A stretch of DNA of 64,000 nucleotides from NCBI RefSeq assembly GCF_001956585.1, contig NZ_MSRR01000008.1:1-64000 (forward strand), written 5' to 3'. This document shows, in pieces, positions 27,401-35,508 of the stretch. Under the pieces are notes generated by a model that had not been told where the DNA came from, did no database searches, and saw nothing but the letters and a program-made list of their open reading frames with translations. Both the position numbers and the translations under genes were made by a program. Source of the DNA: Actinomyces naeslundii. Its GTDB lineage: Bacteria > Actinomycetota > Actinomycetes > Actinomycetales > Actinomycetaceae. Within the stretch, counting starts at the first letter, position 1, and each line of letters opens with the position of its first letter.

Positions 27401-27889
27401 CAGGATTCAGGAGGATGGTTCCAGCCCACGCTTCCGGGCACCGCTGTTGGCGCTGTCGCCCCGACCCTGCCGACCATGACCGACCGTGAGCGCCAGGCCG
27501 CCGACTTGAACCTGACCGGAGTGTCCACGCAGGGATCGCCTCTGAGATCACTGCGTCCCGGACTGACCGCCGATGGCGTGCTGAGGGCGGCCGATCTCTC
27601 AGACCAGGAGCACGGGAGCCGGGTTCGGGTGGCTGGCGTCGTCACCCACCGGCAGCGGCCTCACACGGCCACCGGCATGATCTTCCTCAACCTGGAGGAT
27701 GAGACCGGTCTGCTCAACGTCGTCTGTCGAGCCGGCATGTGGCGCCGCTACCGCAGCGTCGGCAGACGCGCCGGCGCCCTCATCGTACGCGGCACCGTGG
27801 AGAAGGGAGACGGGGTCGTCGCCCTCATGGCCGAGCACCTCCAGGCCCTCCCCGGTGTTCCCTCGACCGGCAGCCGGGACTGGTGCTGA
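24473..27889 (+). CDS. dnaE2: Error-prone DNA polymerase DnaE2
   Basis: 1138 residues from ATG 24473, sharing one base with the DUF222 stop (TGATG); upstream GTG starts at 24458 and 24470 are possible. C-family polymerase alpha subunit used with ImuA' and ImuB for damage-induced mutagenesis. Order: PHP domain (AELHAHSAYSFLDGANEP, LALTDHDGVPG), palm acids in YPDIDLDIEACRREEVIQH and LVKFDLLGLGAL, fingers with GVFQVESRAQMATLPRLRP, and a C-terminal OB fold (SRVRVAGVVTHRQRPHTATGMIFLNLEDETGLLNVV). The replicative DnaE clamp motif region is replaced by the DnaE2 tail, which fits the family. No LexA box lies immediately before it, so transcription probably begins upstream of the DUF222 gene. Confidence 0.96.
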   Translation: MTSRHRYAELHAHSAYSFLDGANEPDELASAAVELGVEALALTDHDGVPGIVKHAQAGRAHGLPTIHGTELTLADGSHLPVLARSPIGYRRLVSAISQHNLDAGARREPAHDLPTLAAALRSAPTNQTGGSAGTCLILTGTANGPLRRALGDPRRPSTWDLKAADAYLGHLADLFAAPDRGRPLGAGSTTGCPQVEGDAAVGLAVELTLDGGPTDAALTDVLTRLAHDHRLPLVATGAVRCARPADARLADVLTSTRLVTDLEGARGHLPAIGRWLRGAQDMARLHRRRPDAVDLAADLASDLAFDLSLIAPDLPDADVPEGHTPATWLRELTRQGATRRYGTPQEHPRAWEVLNHELEVIESLGFPGYFLIVHSIVEFCRQSGILCQGRGSAANSAVCYALGITAVDAVRHQMLFERFLSPGRAGYPDIDLDIEACRREEVIQHVYSRYGRDCAAQVANVISYRPRSAVRDAARALGHPAGVQDTWARQMDRWATVRPGGLTGQGDEVPEPVLDIAEKLLRLPRHLGVHPGGMVLCDRPVTEVCPVRWAAMDNRSVLQWDKDDCSEAGLVKFDLLGLGALTALRLAFTTLAERGQVVPDVVEEGELRSTQTGRPWGLHTLPEEDPAVYRLLTAADTVGVFQVESRAQMATLPRLRPKTFYDIVVEVALIRPGPIQGDAVNPYIRRRLKREEVTYLHDSLKPALAKTLGVPLFQEQLMQIAVDAAGFTPAEADTLRQAMGAKRSLERMDALHDRLVAGMRARDIDEATAEEIYSKLRSFAEFGFPESHAFSFAYLVYASAWLKVRKPEDFYAGVLAAQPMGFWSPQSLVADARRHGVRVLPADVNHSLAQATVERRRAQWGTGPSPERAEQWRPLTPHPAAPSPLDVHDDLAVRLGLSPIKGLGKRVAQAIVTERRAHGPYLDQADLARRVNLSRSRLEALAASGALDSLGTDRRRALWAAGILSDEHGRRRGASRQDSGGWFQPTLPGTAVGAVAPTLPTMTDRERQAADLNLTGVSTQGSPLRSLRPGLTADGVLRAADLSDQEHGSRVRVAGVVTHRQRPHTATGMIFLNLEDETGLLNVVCRAGMWRRYRSVGRRAGALIVRGTVEKGDGVVALMAEHLQALPGVPSTGSRDWC

Positions 27890-27910
27890 GCACCGGATTC
27901 GTCATTCCCC

Positions 27911-29359
27911 CTACTCCTCGCGGGTGGAGTACGCGGGCAGCTCCCCGGTGACCGGGGCGTCCTTGGTATGCAACTCGGAGTAGACGGACCAGGCCACGCT
28001 GATCAGCGGTACCGCGACGATCGCGCCGAGCAAGCCAGCGGCATAGGTCCCCAGAGCGACACCGATGATCACCACCACCGGATGCAGGGAGACCTGACGG
28101 CCCATGATCAGCGGCTGGAGAATGTGCCCCTCGATCTGGCCGATACCGGCCACCCCCACTCCCACGACGATCATGGTCACGAAGCCTCCGGAGGCCAGCG
28201 CCACCACCATGGCGACAATCATTGCCAGAGGGGCGCCGATGATTGGGATGAAGGCGCCGATGAACACGAGCACCGCCAGAGGCGCAGCCAACGGGATACC
28301 CACCAGCTGCAGGAAGACTCCGGCCATGACGGCGTCGGTCAGCGCCACCAGCACGGTACCGCGCGCGTAGCCGGCGAAGGTGTACCAGCCGGCTCCCGCA
28401 GCCCGGTGAGTCGACTCGCGCATCGTGGCGGGTAGCTCGTTGAGGAACCAGCGCCACATCTTGCCCCCGGAGGCGAGGAAGAAGATCGTGACGAACAGCG
28501 CCAGGGCCAGGACTGTGAGCACGTCGACGACGGCGCTCGCGTTGGAGACGACCTCAGAGGCAAGGGAGGGGGCGTTGGACTGCAGGTAGTGCTGGCCCTG
28601 GCGCAACCACACCTGGAGCTGGTGATAGACCTGCTGCTGCGTCAGGTGCAGCGGCCCATGCTCCAGGAAGTCCATGATCGTGTCGAGACCGTCACTGAAC
28701 TGGGATGCCAGGGAGCTCCACTGACTGGTCACGGAGGCGACCACGTAGGTCACCAGTCCAGCGATCGCACCGATGGTGGTCAGCAGGGCCAGGAAGGTCG
28801 CCGGGTAGCGGGGCATGACTCTGGCGAAGAGATTAACCATTGGCTGGAGGATCGAGGTGAACACCAGAGCCATGAACAGGCCGATGAACACCGGGATCAC
28901 CTGGGAGGTGGCGTAGAAGATCAGGCCGATCACAATGATGATGCCGAGTCCGAGCCACGCCCCCAGGCCGCCTCGCACCAGCCACGAGGGCAGAGAGTCC
29001 ACGATCGTCGAACGGGTCGTGACCGTCTCCGGGAAAGAGACTGATGGTGCAACGCGGACGTGGGTGGTCGATACCGGGGGAGTGGTGGGCTTGGTGGCAA
29101 CGTCCTCTCCAGAGTCGGACTCCCAGTGCAGCCGGAAGTCGCGATCCGCCTGCCTGCGTCTCTCGGCCCAGTCGATTCCCCGGTCCAGGGCCGAGCGCGC
29201 GCTTCTGATCCTCCCGAGAAGACCGCTGCTGCTCAGTACCTCTCGGGACGGCTTCTTGACGGAGCCGGGTGTGTGACTCGACTCAGGGGAACCGGAGTTC
29301 TCAGAGGGCTCGGGAACCTGTGCGGGGGTGTCCTCTGACGGAGAGCTGGTTGTTGCCAT
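27911..29359 (-). CDS. AI-2E-family (PerM/YdiK-type) membrane transporter
   Basis: 482 residues from ATG 29357-29359. About 140 hydrophilic, Ser/Pro-rich residues precede the membrane domain. That domain has the family layout: two or three helices (GGLGAWLGLGIIIVIGLIFYATSQVIPVFIGLFMALVFTSILQPM), a soluble middle (SQFSDGLDTIMDFLEHGPL), then paired helices with FIGAFIPIIGAPLAMIVAMVVALA and IEGHILQPLIMGRQVSLHPVVVIIGVALG. The P-I-I-G and Q-P-L-I-M-G-x-x-V patterns are diagnostic. Proposed roles range from AI-2 export to Na+/H+ antiport, and none is settled. It converges on dnaE2. Confidence 0.88.
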   Translation of the reverse strand: MATTSSPSEDTPAQVPEPSENSGSPESSHTPGSVKKPSREVLSSSGLLGRIRSARSALDRGIDWAERRRQADRDFRLHWESDSGEDVATKPTTPPVSTTHVRVAPSVSFPETVTTRSTIVDSLPSWLVRGGLGAWLGLGIIIVIGLIFYATSQVIPVFIGLFMALVFTSILQPMVNLFARVMPRYPATFLALLTTIGAIAGLVTYVVASVTSQWSSLASQFSDGLDTIMDFLEHGPLHLTQQQVYHQLQVWLRQGQHYLQSNAPSLASEVVSNASAVVDVLTVLALALFVTIFFLASGGKMWRWFLNELPATMRESTHRAAGAGWYTFAGYARGTVLVALTDAVMAGVFLQLVGIPLAAPLAVLVFIGAFIPIIGAPLAMIVAMVVALASGGFVTMIVVGVGVAGIGQIEGHILQPLIMGRQVSLHPVVVIIGVALGTYAAGLLGAIVAVPLISVAWSVYSELHTKDAPVTGELPAYSTREE

Positions 29360-29428
29360 GGGGTGAACGTTCAGTCCTTCGCTGGTTATCGGGCTGACGA
29401 AATACACACAGCCTACTAGCGTGGCCCC

Positions 29429-30343
29429 ATGACCGCCCCGAATATCAGCAATCCGACTCACCCCGCCGCTGCCATGAACCAGGTGCGTCTGCCGCGCACC
29501 GCTGCGCTGGGACCGGGACTGGGAGGACAACCACGGCTCCTCATCGACGCCCCTGCCGGAGCTGCGGAGATCTACCTTCACGGTGCCACCCTCACCTCGT
29601 GGGTGCCGCGCGGCGGGTCGGAGGTCATCTTCACCTCACGGCAGGCGGTCTTCGACGGCTCCACCGCCATTCGTGGGGGAATTCCCCTGTGCCTGCCGGA
29701 GTTCGGCGTCGGCATCAACGGCGACGCCGTGCCAAAGCACGGCTGGGCGCGTATCGCACCCTGGCAGCTGCGGATGGTCGCCAGTACGGATGACGGCGGT
29801 GTCCGTGCTCTTCTGAGCGTCAGTCGTGACCACCTGACGGCGCTCTATGAGGTCGAAATCGGTGAGACTCTGCGCCTAGGTCTCAGTCTGCGCAATGACG
29901 GTAACGCATCTCGCACGGTGGAGGCCGCCGCCCACACCTATCTCTCGGTTCATGATGTCACCGCCAGCCTCATCAGCGGTCTGGCTGGCGCCTCCTACAG
30001 TGACAATCTGGCTCACAGCCCCCAGGAGGCGCATCGTGTCCAGGATGGTGATGTGAAAATATCCGGCCCCGTGGACCGCATCTACGACTCCGCTGAGCCG
30101 GTCGCCGTGACCGATCCGGGTCATGAGCGCACGATCCACGTCGACAAGCTCAACGCACCTTCCACGATCGTGTGGAACCCCTGGTCCACCTATAGCGCCC
30201 CGCTGCCGGACATGGCCGACGACGAGTTCCCCACCATGGTCTGCGTCGAGAGCGGAGCGGTACGAGAGCACGCACCCACTATCGAGCCTGGGGCGAGTTG
30301 GTCCATGCAGGTGACACTGAGCGTCGAGAGCACCGGAGTGTGA
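29429..30343 (+). CDS. D-hexose-6-phosphate mutarotase (YeaD type)
   Basis: 304 residues. Aldose-1-epimerase fold of the glucose-6-phosphate 1-epimerase branch: YLHGATLTSWVPRGGSEVIFTSRQAVFDGSTAIRGGIPLCLPEFG, the catalytic His in PKHGWARIAPW and HTYLSVHDV, and late WNPWSTYSAPLPDMADDEFPTMVCVESGAV with the conserved Glu. It interconverts alpha and beta anomers of hexose phosphates in the cytosol. A TAGCGT box six bases before the ATG suggests a leaderless mRNA. Divergent from the AI-2E gene. Confidence 0.9.
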   Translation: MTAPNISNPTHPAAAMNQVRLPRTAALGPGLGGQPRLLIDAPAGAAEIYLHGATLTSWVPRGGSEVIFTSRQAVFDGSTAIRGGIPLCLPEFGVGINGDAVPKHGWARIAPWQLRMVASTDDGGVRALLSVSRDHLTALYEVEIGETLRLGLSLRNDGNASRTVEAAAHTYLSVHDVTASLISGLAGASYSDNLAHSPQEAHRVQDGDVKISGPVDRIYDSAEPVAVTDPGHERTIHVDKLNAPSTIVWNPWSTYSAPLPDMADDEFPTMVCVESGAVREHAPTIEPGASWSMQVTLSVESTGV

Positions 30344-30406
30344 TGGGAAGCACTTGAAGGTGGTTTGGTGGCCTCGGTGGCCGTCATGCTAAGTTTCTCT
30401 GCGTCG

Positions 30407-30423
30407 CCGGGACGAGGTCCCGG
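30407..30423. terminator. Hairpin between mutarotase and tRNA-Leu
   Basis: CCGGGAC-GAG-GTCCCGG, a perfect seven-pair stem with a three-base loop. It probably ends the mutarotase transcript or lies in the tRNA upstream region. No T-run follows. Confidence 0.45.
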
Positions 30424-30456
30424 AGAAGCCGCTGAAAGGCGGAGGAGACAACACAA

Positions 30457-30547
30457 GTCCGAGTGGCGGAATAGGTAGACGCGCTAGCTTGAGGTGCTAG
30501 TGCCTTATTAAACGGGCGTGGGGGTTCAAGTCCCCCCTCGGACACCA
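30457..30547 (+). tRNA. tRNA-Leu (GAG anticodon)
   Basis: The acceptor stem GTCCGAG pairs with CTCGGAC. The anticodon stem CTAGC/GCTAG closes the loop TTGAGGT with GAG at positions 34-36, which reads CTC and CTT. A long variable arm, typical of leucine, precedes the T-stem GGGGG-TTCAAGT-CCCCC. The discriminator is A, and CCA is encoded (30545-30547). Length 91 with CCA. Confidence 0.96.
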
Positions 30548-30554
30548 CCAACAC

Positions 30555-30588
30555 ATGATCCCCGGAACCATGAGGTTCCGGGGATCAT
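30555..30588. terminator. Strong bidirectional terminator after tRNA-Leu
   Basis: A perfect 15-bp stem built on GATCCCCGGAACC with an ATGA loop, positioned between the tRNA and the convergent DUF805 gene. It can serve both strands. Confidence 0.8.
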
Positions 30589-30612
30589 CGCGTTTCCGTC
30601 AGGAGGCTTTGC

Positions 30613-31194
30613 TCAGCTCCATTCGGGACGGTAGAGGTCGGGGCGGGACTCGAAGCAGCACAGGATGAGCGGCACGATTCCCAGTCCAACGAGGACCAAC
30701 AGGACGAACCATCCTGACTTCCCGTTGTCATGAAGACGACGCACCATGACGGCGAGGGACGGTACAAGGATCACAAGGGCGTAGACACTGTACAGAAGCA
30801 GAACCAGGCCGCTGCCGAGAAGCGCTCCAGCGGCTGCGTCCTCTGAACCCGTCCCTGCTCCCGCAAGAATGATGACAAAGGCCAGTACGCCGAGAACGGT
30901 GGGGATGATTACCTGGTACAGCAGGAACGACCACCAGAACTCGGGCGGGGAGGCGTAGCCGCGGAACTGGGCGTAGCGCTGGAAGTAGCGCTTAGCGGCG
31001 TCGCCGAAGCTCGCACCCGGGAGAGGGGCAATATCGGGGTTCAGGGGCGGAGCCCCGAATCCGAACTGGTTGGGGGCGCCGTAGGGGGCGGGGCCGCCGG
31101 GGTAAGGGGCGGGGCCGCCGTAGGGTGCCTGACCGCCGTAGGCCGACTGGTCTGGCTGAGCGTCGTAGGGGGCGGGACCGCTTCCGTAGGACAT
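30613..31194 (-). CDS. DUF805 membrane protein
   Basis: 193 residues from ATG 31192-31194, five bases after GGAGG. The first ~65 residues are a Gly/Pro/Tyr/Ala-rich tail (repeats of APYGG). DUF805 follows: FGDAAKRYFQRYAQFRGYASPPEFWWSFLLYQVIIPTVLG and later VRRLHDNGKSGWFVLLVLVGLGIVPLILCC, with R-G-R/Y-A-S-P-P-E-F/Y-W-W/F and R-R-L-H-D marks and three or four membrane helices. Function is unknown. Similar low-complexity tails occur on the DUF4190 proteins at the right of the window. Confidence 0.88.
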   Translation of the reverse strand: MSYGSGPAPYDAQPDQSAYGGQAPYGGPAPYPGGPAPYGAPNQFGFGAPPLNPDIAPLPGASFGDAAKRYFQRYAQFRGYASPPEFWWSFLLYQVIIPTVLGVLAFVIILAGAGTGSEDAAAGALLGSGLVLLLYSVYALVILVPSLAVMVRRLHDNGKSGWFVLLVLVGLGIVPLILCCFESRPDLYRPEWS

Positions 31195-31403
31195 GAATCC
31201 TCCATATAGGACGGTGTAGGGAATTACGGGTGCCTTCATGGCTGAGAGAACCCGGACTGATGCGCCTTCTGGTGTCAGATCGGCATACGAGCCACAGCCT
31301 AAGGGTAGAAGGGATGACTCGTCACCTCGGTTCCTTTCTACCGTGGTGGGGAGTACTCCCTATGCTGGCCCACAGGTAAGCAGCCTCGGTAGAGTGAGTT
31401 GTC
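31195..31403. promoter_or_regulatory. Divergent intergenic region
   Basis: 209 bases between DUF805 and the MFS gene; it must contain both promoters. No palindrome or clear -10/-35 pair stood out. Confidence 0.25.
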
Positions 31404-32669
31404 ATGCTCTCTGCCGCCCCATTGCGACGTCGTCTCACTGCGTGGCGCAGTCCTGAGCTGGTACGTGCGCGCGTCGGGGTCTGCCTGGTGTTCCTTGCCA
31501 ATGGCCTGGGATTTGCCAACCTGGTCCCGCGTTTCCCGGAGATCGTGGCTCACCTGGGGCTGAGCAAGGCGGCCTTCGGTCAGGCCGTTGCCGCCGCCAG
31601 TGTCGGCGCTCTGGTCGCAGGGCTGGCCGCGTCCTGGCTCATCTCCCGCCTGACCTCGGCCAAGGTCGCCAGCCTGGGCATGCTTGTGGTGGCCCTGGCG
31701 CTCCTCGGCGCCGGCCTGGCCCGTTCGTGGATCGTCCTGGCGGGCTGTTTGCTGATCGTGGGCGGGACGGATGCCATCGTCGACGTCGCGCAGAATGCCC
31801 ACGGTCTGCGGGTCCAACGCCGTTGGGGTATGTCGATTGTGACGAGCTTTCACGCTGCCTGGTCACTGGGGGCGGTCCTGGGAGCCGCCATGGGGCAGGC
31901 CATGGCCGGGGCCGGCGTGGCGCTGGGGACCCACATGGTGCTGACGGCGGCGGTGCTGCTCGTCCTCTCGACAGGCCCCCTGCTCGCAGGCTGGTTCCTG
32001 CCCGGCCATGACTCATCCGAACGCGCTACCAGCCAGCACAGGACCTCCGACCAGCCTCATGAGGCATCGCCTGCACCGGCATCGTCAACCCGTTCATTGC
32101 CCCTGACAGTAATGGTCCTCAGCATCGTCGGACTTCTGTGCGCCGCCTCCATGTTCCCCGAGGACGTCGCCATGAACTGGTCGTCCCTGCTCCTGTCCGA
32201 CCAGGGTGCCGCCCCCGGGCGCGTGGGGCTGGGACTGGTTGCGCTCCAGGGAACGATGATTGTGGGGCGTCTGGTGGGTGACCGGATCATTGACGCCGTC
32301 GGGCAGCGAACGGTTATCGCATGGGGCGGAGCACTGGTGACCCTCGGTATGGGTATCGCCCTCCTGCTCTCCTCCGTTCCCGGAACCTTGATCGGGATGG
32401 CGATCTCCGGAGCGGGCTGCGCCGTCGCCGTGCCTGTGACCTACTCCGCGGCCGACGACGTCGAAGGGCTCCCACCCGGGCTGGGCCTGACTGTCGTGTC
32501 CTGGCTGGCCCGTCTCACGGGACTGCTGGCGCCACCTGTGGTCGGCCGGCTCGCCGATGGCCACGGACTGTGGGTGGCCCTGGCCTACGGCTTGTTGGGA
32601 GGTCTGGTCATGGTGACCTGTTGGCCGGTCCTGCACCGCAGGCCCGCCGAGGCCACGAGGCGGGACTAA
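31404..32669 (+). CDS. MFS transporter
   Basis: 421 residues with about twelve membrane helices, starting with RVGVCLVFLANGLGFANLVPRFPEIVAHLGLSKAAFG. This opening and the central His/Ser-rich loop (HDSSERATSQHRTSDQPHEASP) resemble YbjJ-type carriers. GGTDAIVDVAQNAHGLRVQ and PEDVAMNWSSLLLSD also fit that subfamily. The substrate is not known; related proteins have been linked to sugars or drugs without proof. It overlaps the convergent paralogue by four bases at its 3' end. Confidence 0.85.
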   Translation: MLSAAPLRRRLTAWRSPELVRARVGVCLVFLANGLGFANLVPRFPEIVAHLGLSKAAFGQAVAAASVGALVAGLAASWLISRLTSAKVASLGMLVVALALLGAGLARSWIVLAGCLLIVGGTDAIVDVAQNAHGLRVQRRWGMSIVTSFHAAWSLGAVLGAAMGQAMAGAGVALGTHMVLTAAVLLVLSTGPLLAGWFLPGHDSSERATSQHRTSDQPHEASPAPASSTRSLPLTVMVLSIVGLLCAASMFPEDVAMNWSSLLLSDQGAAPGRVGLGLVALQGTMIVGRLVGDRIIDAVGQRTVIAWGGALVTLGMGIALLLSSVPGTLIGMAISGAGCAVAVPVTYSAADDVEGLPPGLGLTVVSWLARLTGLLAPPVVGRLADGHGLWVALAYGLLGGLVMVTCWPVLHRRPAEATRRD

Positions 32670-34012
32670 CGCAAGAGGCAGGCCAGTCCCACGAGACGCC
32701 GTCGTCCTGCGTCCCGGTTGCGCGCCCAGACAACACTGACCACAACGGTCATGGCCACGGCAATCATGGTCAGTCCGATGTACACGGGGGCACTCAGGAA
32801 GAGTGCTGATGCCGCTGAAGCGTCCGTTGAGTGTTCTGAACGACGTTGAATGAAGAGCAGAACGCCTCCGGCCCCGCACAGGACCCAGAAGCCGCGAGAT
32901 ACCGCATTCCAGTAGTCCTGTCGAAGACGCGCGGCGCACCAACCGGGCAGATTGTCGACATCGACATCTCGGAGGCCTATGCGGTGGGGAGTGTCCTCTC
33001 CGGGGACCTGGGTCGGGTAAGCCGCCAGGAGCCGGTCGCAGGCCTGTAACGACGGTATCAGGCATATTCCAATCATTCCTGTGCAGGCCAGAACGGCGGA
33101 GACCATCCGATCGGTGTTAAAGTCTGCCCCGCTTCTGCTGAAGATGTAGAGAACGCCAAGAATGACGATGATGAGGGAAGAGGTGAGGAGGACCTTAATT
33201 CTACCTTTTCTGATGGTCTTGGTGACACTGTAGGTGTCGGGCCAGGCCGGCCCCATACGGCCATCAAGGGTGACTCCTCGCCTGCGTGTCTCACCATGAG
33301 GGTGGGTAATGAGATCGGGACGTAGCCCCGCTTCAGTGTCGAGCGGGCGTGACGATCCCGGCTGCTGCCCGGTCATCCGGGTGAGGACTGAGCGCAGGAG
33401 CTGCCACTGCTCCTCGGCGATGAAGTCCGGTGTGCGCAGGATCCAGGCGCTCCGGAGTCCAATGACCATGATCAGTACGCCCAGGACGATGAATCCAGCA
33501 GGCAGGAGCAGAAATAGGGAACCAAATTCGAAGGAACGTCCGTAAGCCTCCTCGTCGATTCTCATGACGGGAATGACCATGATGAGGATGGAGAACGCGA
33601 TGAAGGAGAAGACGGCTCCGAAGCCGGCCACAGCCAACCTGCTCCACATTCCCGGGCCCCACTGCTTGCCGGGTGTGGCAGTGCCCGGATTGTAGGAGGA
33701 GATGGCGGCCTTGACCGCCTGCTCGACCTGTTCTTGGCCGGCGATGGATGCCGGCACCGTGAATCGCTCGCGAACCAGGGGGAGCCTGGAGTCGGAGCCG
33801 AGCCCGGACTCGTAGTAGTACGTGCGCTGGGTCCGAACGTGCCCGTCACTGTCAGACGTGGTGCTGACCGAGATGTTGCTGACGCGGGCCGGGACCCTCT
33901 GCTCGACCGTGACGACGGCGTTTTCCTGACGTACTCGCACGGCGGGGAGCTTCCAGCGGGCGATTTCGGGGCCATAGCGACGACTTTCAGGCATGGGGCT
34001 GGGCATACTCAT
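32666..34012 (-). CDS. Membrane protein, tandem paralogue A
   Basis: 448 residues. A cytosolic N-terminal region (residues 1-110) has RWKLPAVRVRQENAVVTVEQRVPARV and VRERFTVPAS. Helices lie near 130-155 and 165-195, then a conserved block WILRTPDFIAEEQWQLLRSVLT with GQQPGSSRPLDTEAGLRPDLITHPHG, two more helices near 280-320, a Cys-rich hinge (LPGWCAARLRQDYWN), and two final helices. The neighbour at 34045 has the same length and motif order, so this is a tandem duplication. No family is recognised. Convergent overlap with the MFS gene suggests nothing about function. Confidence 0.68.
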   Translation of the reverse strand: MSMPSPMPESRRYGPEIARWKLPAVRVRQENAVVTVEQRVPARVSNISVSTTSDSDGHVRTQRTYYYESGLGSDSRLPLVRERFTVPASIAGQEQVEQAVKAAISSYNPGTATPGKQWGPGMWSRLAVAGFGAVFSFIAFSILIMVIPVMRIDEEAYGRSFEFGSLFLLLPAGFIVLGVLIMVIGLRSAWILRTPDFIAEEQWQLLRSVLTRMTGQQPGSSRPLDTEAGLRPDLITHPHGETRRRGVTLDGRMGPAWPDTYSVTKTIRKGRIKVLLTSSLIIVILGVLYIFSRSGADFNTDRMVSAVLACTGMIGICLIPSLQACDRLLAAYPTQVPGEDTPHRIGLRDVDVDNLPGWCAARLRQDYWNAVSRGFWVLCGAGGVLLFIQRRSEHSTDASAASALFLSAPVYIGLTMIAVAMTVVVSVVWARNRDAGRRRLVGLACLLR

Positions 34013-34044
34013 GTGGGCTTGTCTCCGTGGGGTGTGGGCACAAC

Positions 34045-35391
34045 TCAGATGAGTCCTGCCTGGTGGCGCAGCTCGCTGTCCTTCTGCTGTATCCAGCGCC
34101 TGCCGATCACAACGGTGGCGAGTGCTGAAGCGATGACGACCAGCGCAAGGACCGAGTTCTGTATCAGTGCGTGAGTGTGAGCCTCCTGCGACGAGGAGCT
34201 GGTCGAGAACGCAGTCTGATTCAGCATCACAAAGGCGAATATGGCGAGAATAGCCACGACGAACTCAATCAGGAACACGATCGCAGCAAGGTTCCAGTAG
34301 CGTTCGCGCCGGCGAGCATCGCACCACGCGGGCAAGGAGGCGGTGTCGACATCCTTCCAGCTGAGCTCTCGCGGCTCTTCCTCTCCGGGCATCGTACTGG
34401 GATAGGAAACGAGAAGGCGGTCGCACTGCTGGGAGGTGTGGGAGAGGATCGCGCCGAAGACACTGACGCCGCCGAGCAGGGGAATGAGTGTGAGCTGTCC
34501 GGCGGCGATGAACAGCAGGAAGATCAAAACCCCCACGGTCAGGAAGACTGAGGCGAAGATGGTCATGCCGATGAGGATGCGCCGGCCCTGCCTGACGCGC
34601 TTGGCGACGTCGTAGGCATCCGGCCATGGGGGACCCATGCGCCCATCGCGGGTGACTCCTCGCGTGAGGGAGTCTCCGTTCGGGTGAGTGATGAGATCCC
34701 GGCGCAGGCCGGCCTCAATGTCCAGGGGGCGCGACGAGCCGGGCTCCTGCCCTGCCAGCTGGGTCAGGGTCTGACGCAACAGCCCCCACTGCTCCTCGGC
34801 CACGAATTTCGGGGTGCGCAGGGCCCATGCGGCACGAGCACAGACAACTGCGAGGGTGATCGCTACGAGGATGAAGATACCGGGGAAGACTGTCAAGAAC
34901 TTCTGGAAGCTGGCGAAAGGGTCTCCTGGAGGCGCGCTTGAGGCGCTTTGGTAGAAGGGGATGACGATAAAGTGCAGACCGAATCCCGCCATTCCCAGTA
35001 AGAAGACAGTCTGCAGCAGTCGCAGCAGCGCATCCCCACTGAGCTGAACGGACAGCGCCGCCGTGCCCGGATCGTAGGCGGCGATGGCGTGGTCTACGGC
35101 TTGACGAACCTGCTGCTCACTCACTTCGCTTGCTGGAACGGTCAGCCGTTCCTTGACGAGTGGCACTGATGTCGGTGATCCCAGTCCGGCTTCATAGATC
35201 GGAGTGTGATACTCGTCGTGGAGGCTACCGGAGTCATCCCTGCGACTCGTGTGAATGCTCTCCACGCGGGCGGGAACCCTCTGCTCGACCGTGATGACAT
35301 CGCCGCGTCTGCGCACCCTCACTGAGGGCAGCATCCAGCGGGGAATGGCGGGACCGTGACGGCGGTTCTCTGACAAGGGGGTGGTGCTCAC
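34045..35391 (-). CDS. Membrane protein, tandem paralogue B
   Basis: 448 residues, the same length as the downstream copy. Shared blocks include RVRxRxxVxTVEQRVPARV, ALRTPKFVAEEQWGLLRQTLTQ, GQEPGSSRPLDIEAGLRRDLITHPNG, GVTRDGRMGPPWPDAYDV and LPAWCDARRRERYWN. Both have about six helices and a conserved cytosolic loop, which could bind a partner or nucleic acid. The two stop-to-start gaps are short (32 bases), so they are probably cotranscribed. Function unknown. Confidence 0.68.
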   Translation of the reverse strand: MSTTPLSENRRHGPAIPRWMLPSVRVRRRGDVITVEQRVPARVESIHTSRRDDSGSLHDEYHTPIYEAGLGSPTSVPLVKERLTVPASEVSEQQVRQAVDHAIAAYDPGTAALSVQLSGDALLRLLQTVFLLGMAGFGLHFIVIPFYQSASSAPPGDPFASFQKFLTVFPGIFILVAITLAVVCARAAWALRTPKFVAEEQWGLLRQTLTQLAGQEPGSSRPLDIEAGLRRDLITHPNGDSLTRGVTRDGRMGPPWPDAYDVAKRVRQGRRILIGMTIFASVFLTVGVLIFLLFIAAGQLTLIPLLGGVSVFGAILSHTSQQCDRLLVSYPSTMPGEEEPRELSWKDVDTASLPAWCDARRRERYWNLAAIVFLIEFVVAILAIFAFVMLNQTAFSTSSSSQEAHTHALIQNSVLALVVIASALATVVIGRRWIQQKDSELRHQAGLI

Positions 35392-35508
35392 GCAGGCTCT
35401 TCTCTCCTTGGTGCTTCGTCCGTGAGCATAGGGCAGGAATCGTCCTGGGAGATGATTTTGGGGAATCCATCAGGAGCGCAGACGGGGGAGGCGTTAGCAT
35501 CGTCTCCC

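Noticed and set aside
29364-29373. TGAACGTTCA palindrome upstream of the AI-2E gene
   Set aside because: It lacks the four-base spacer of a LexA site and shows no second copy. Likely chance.
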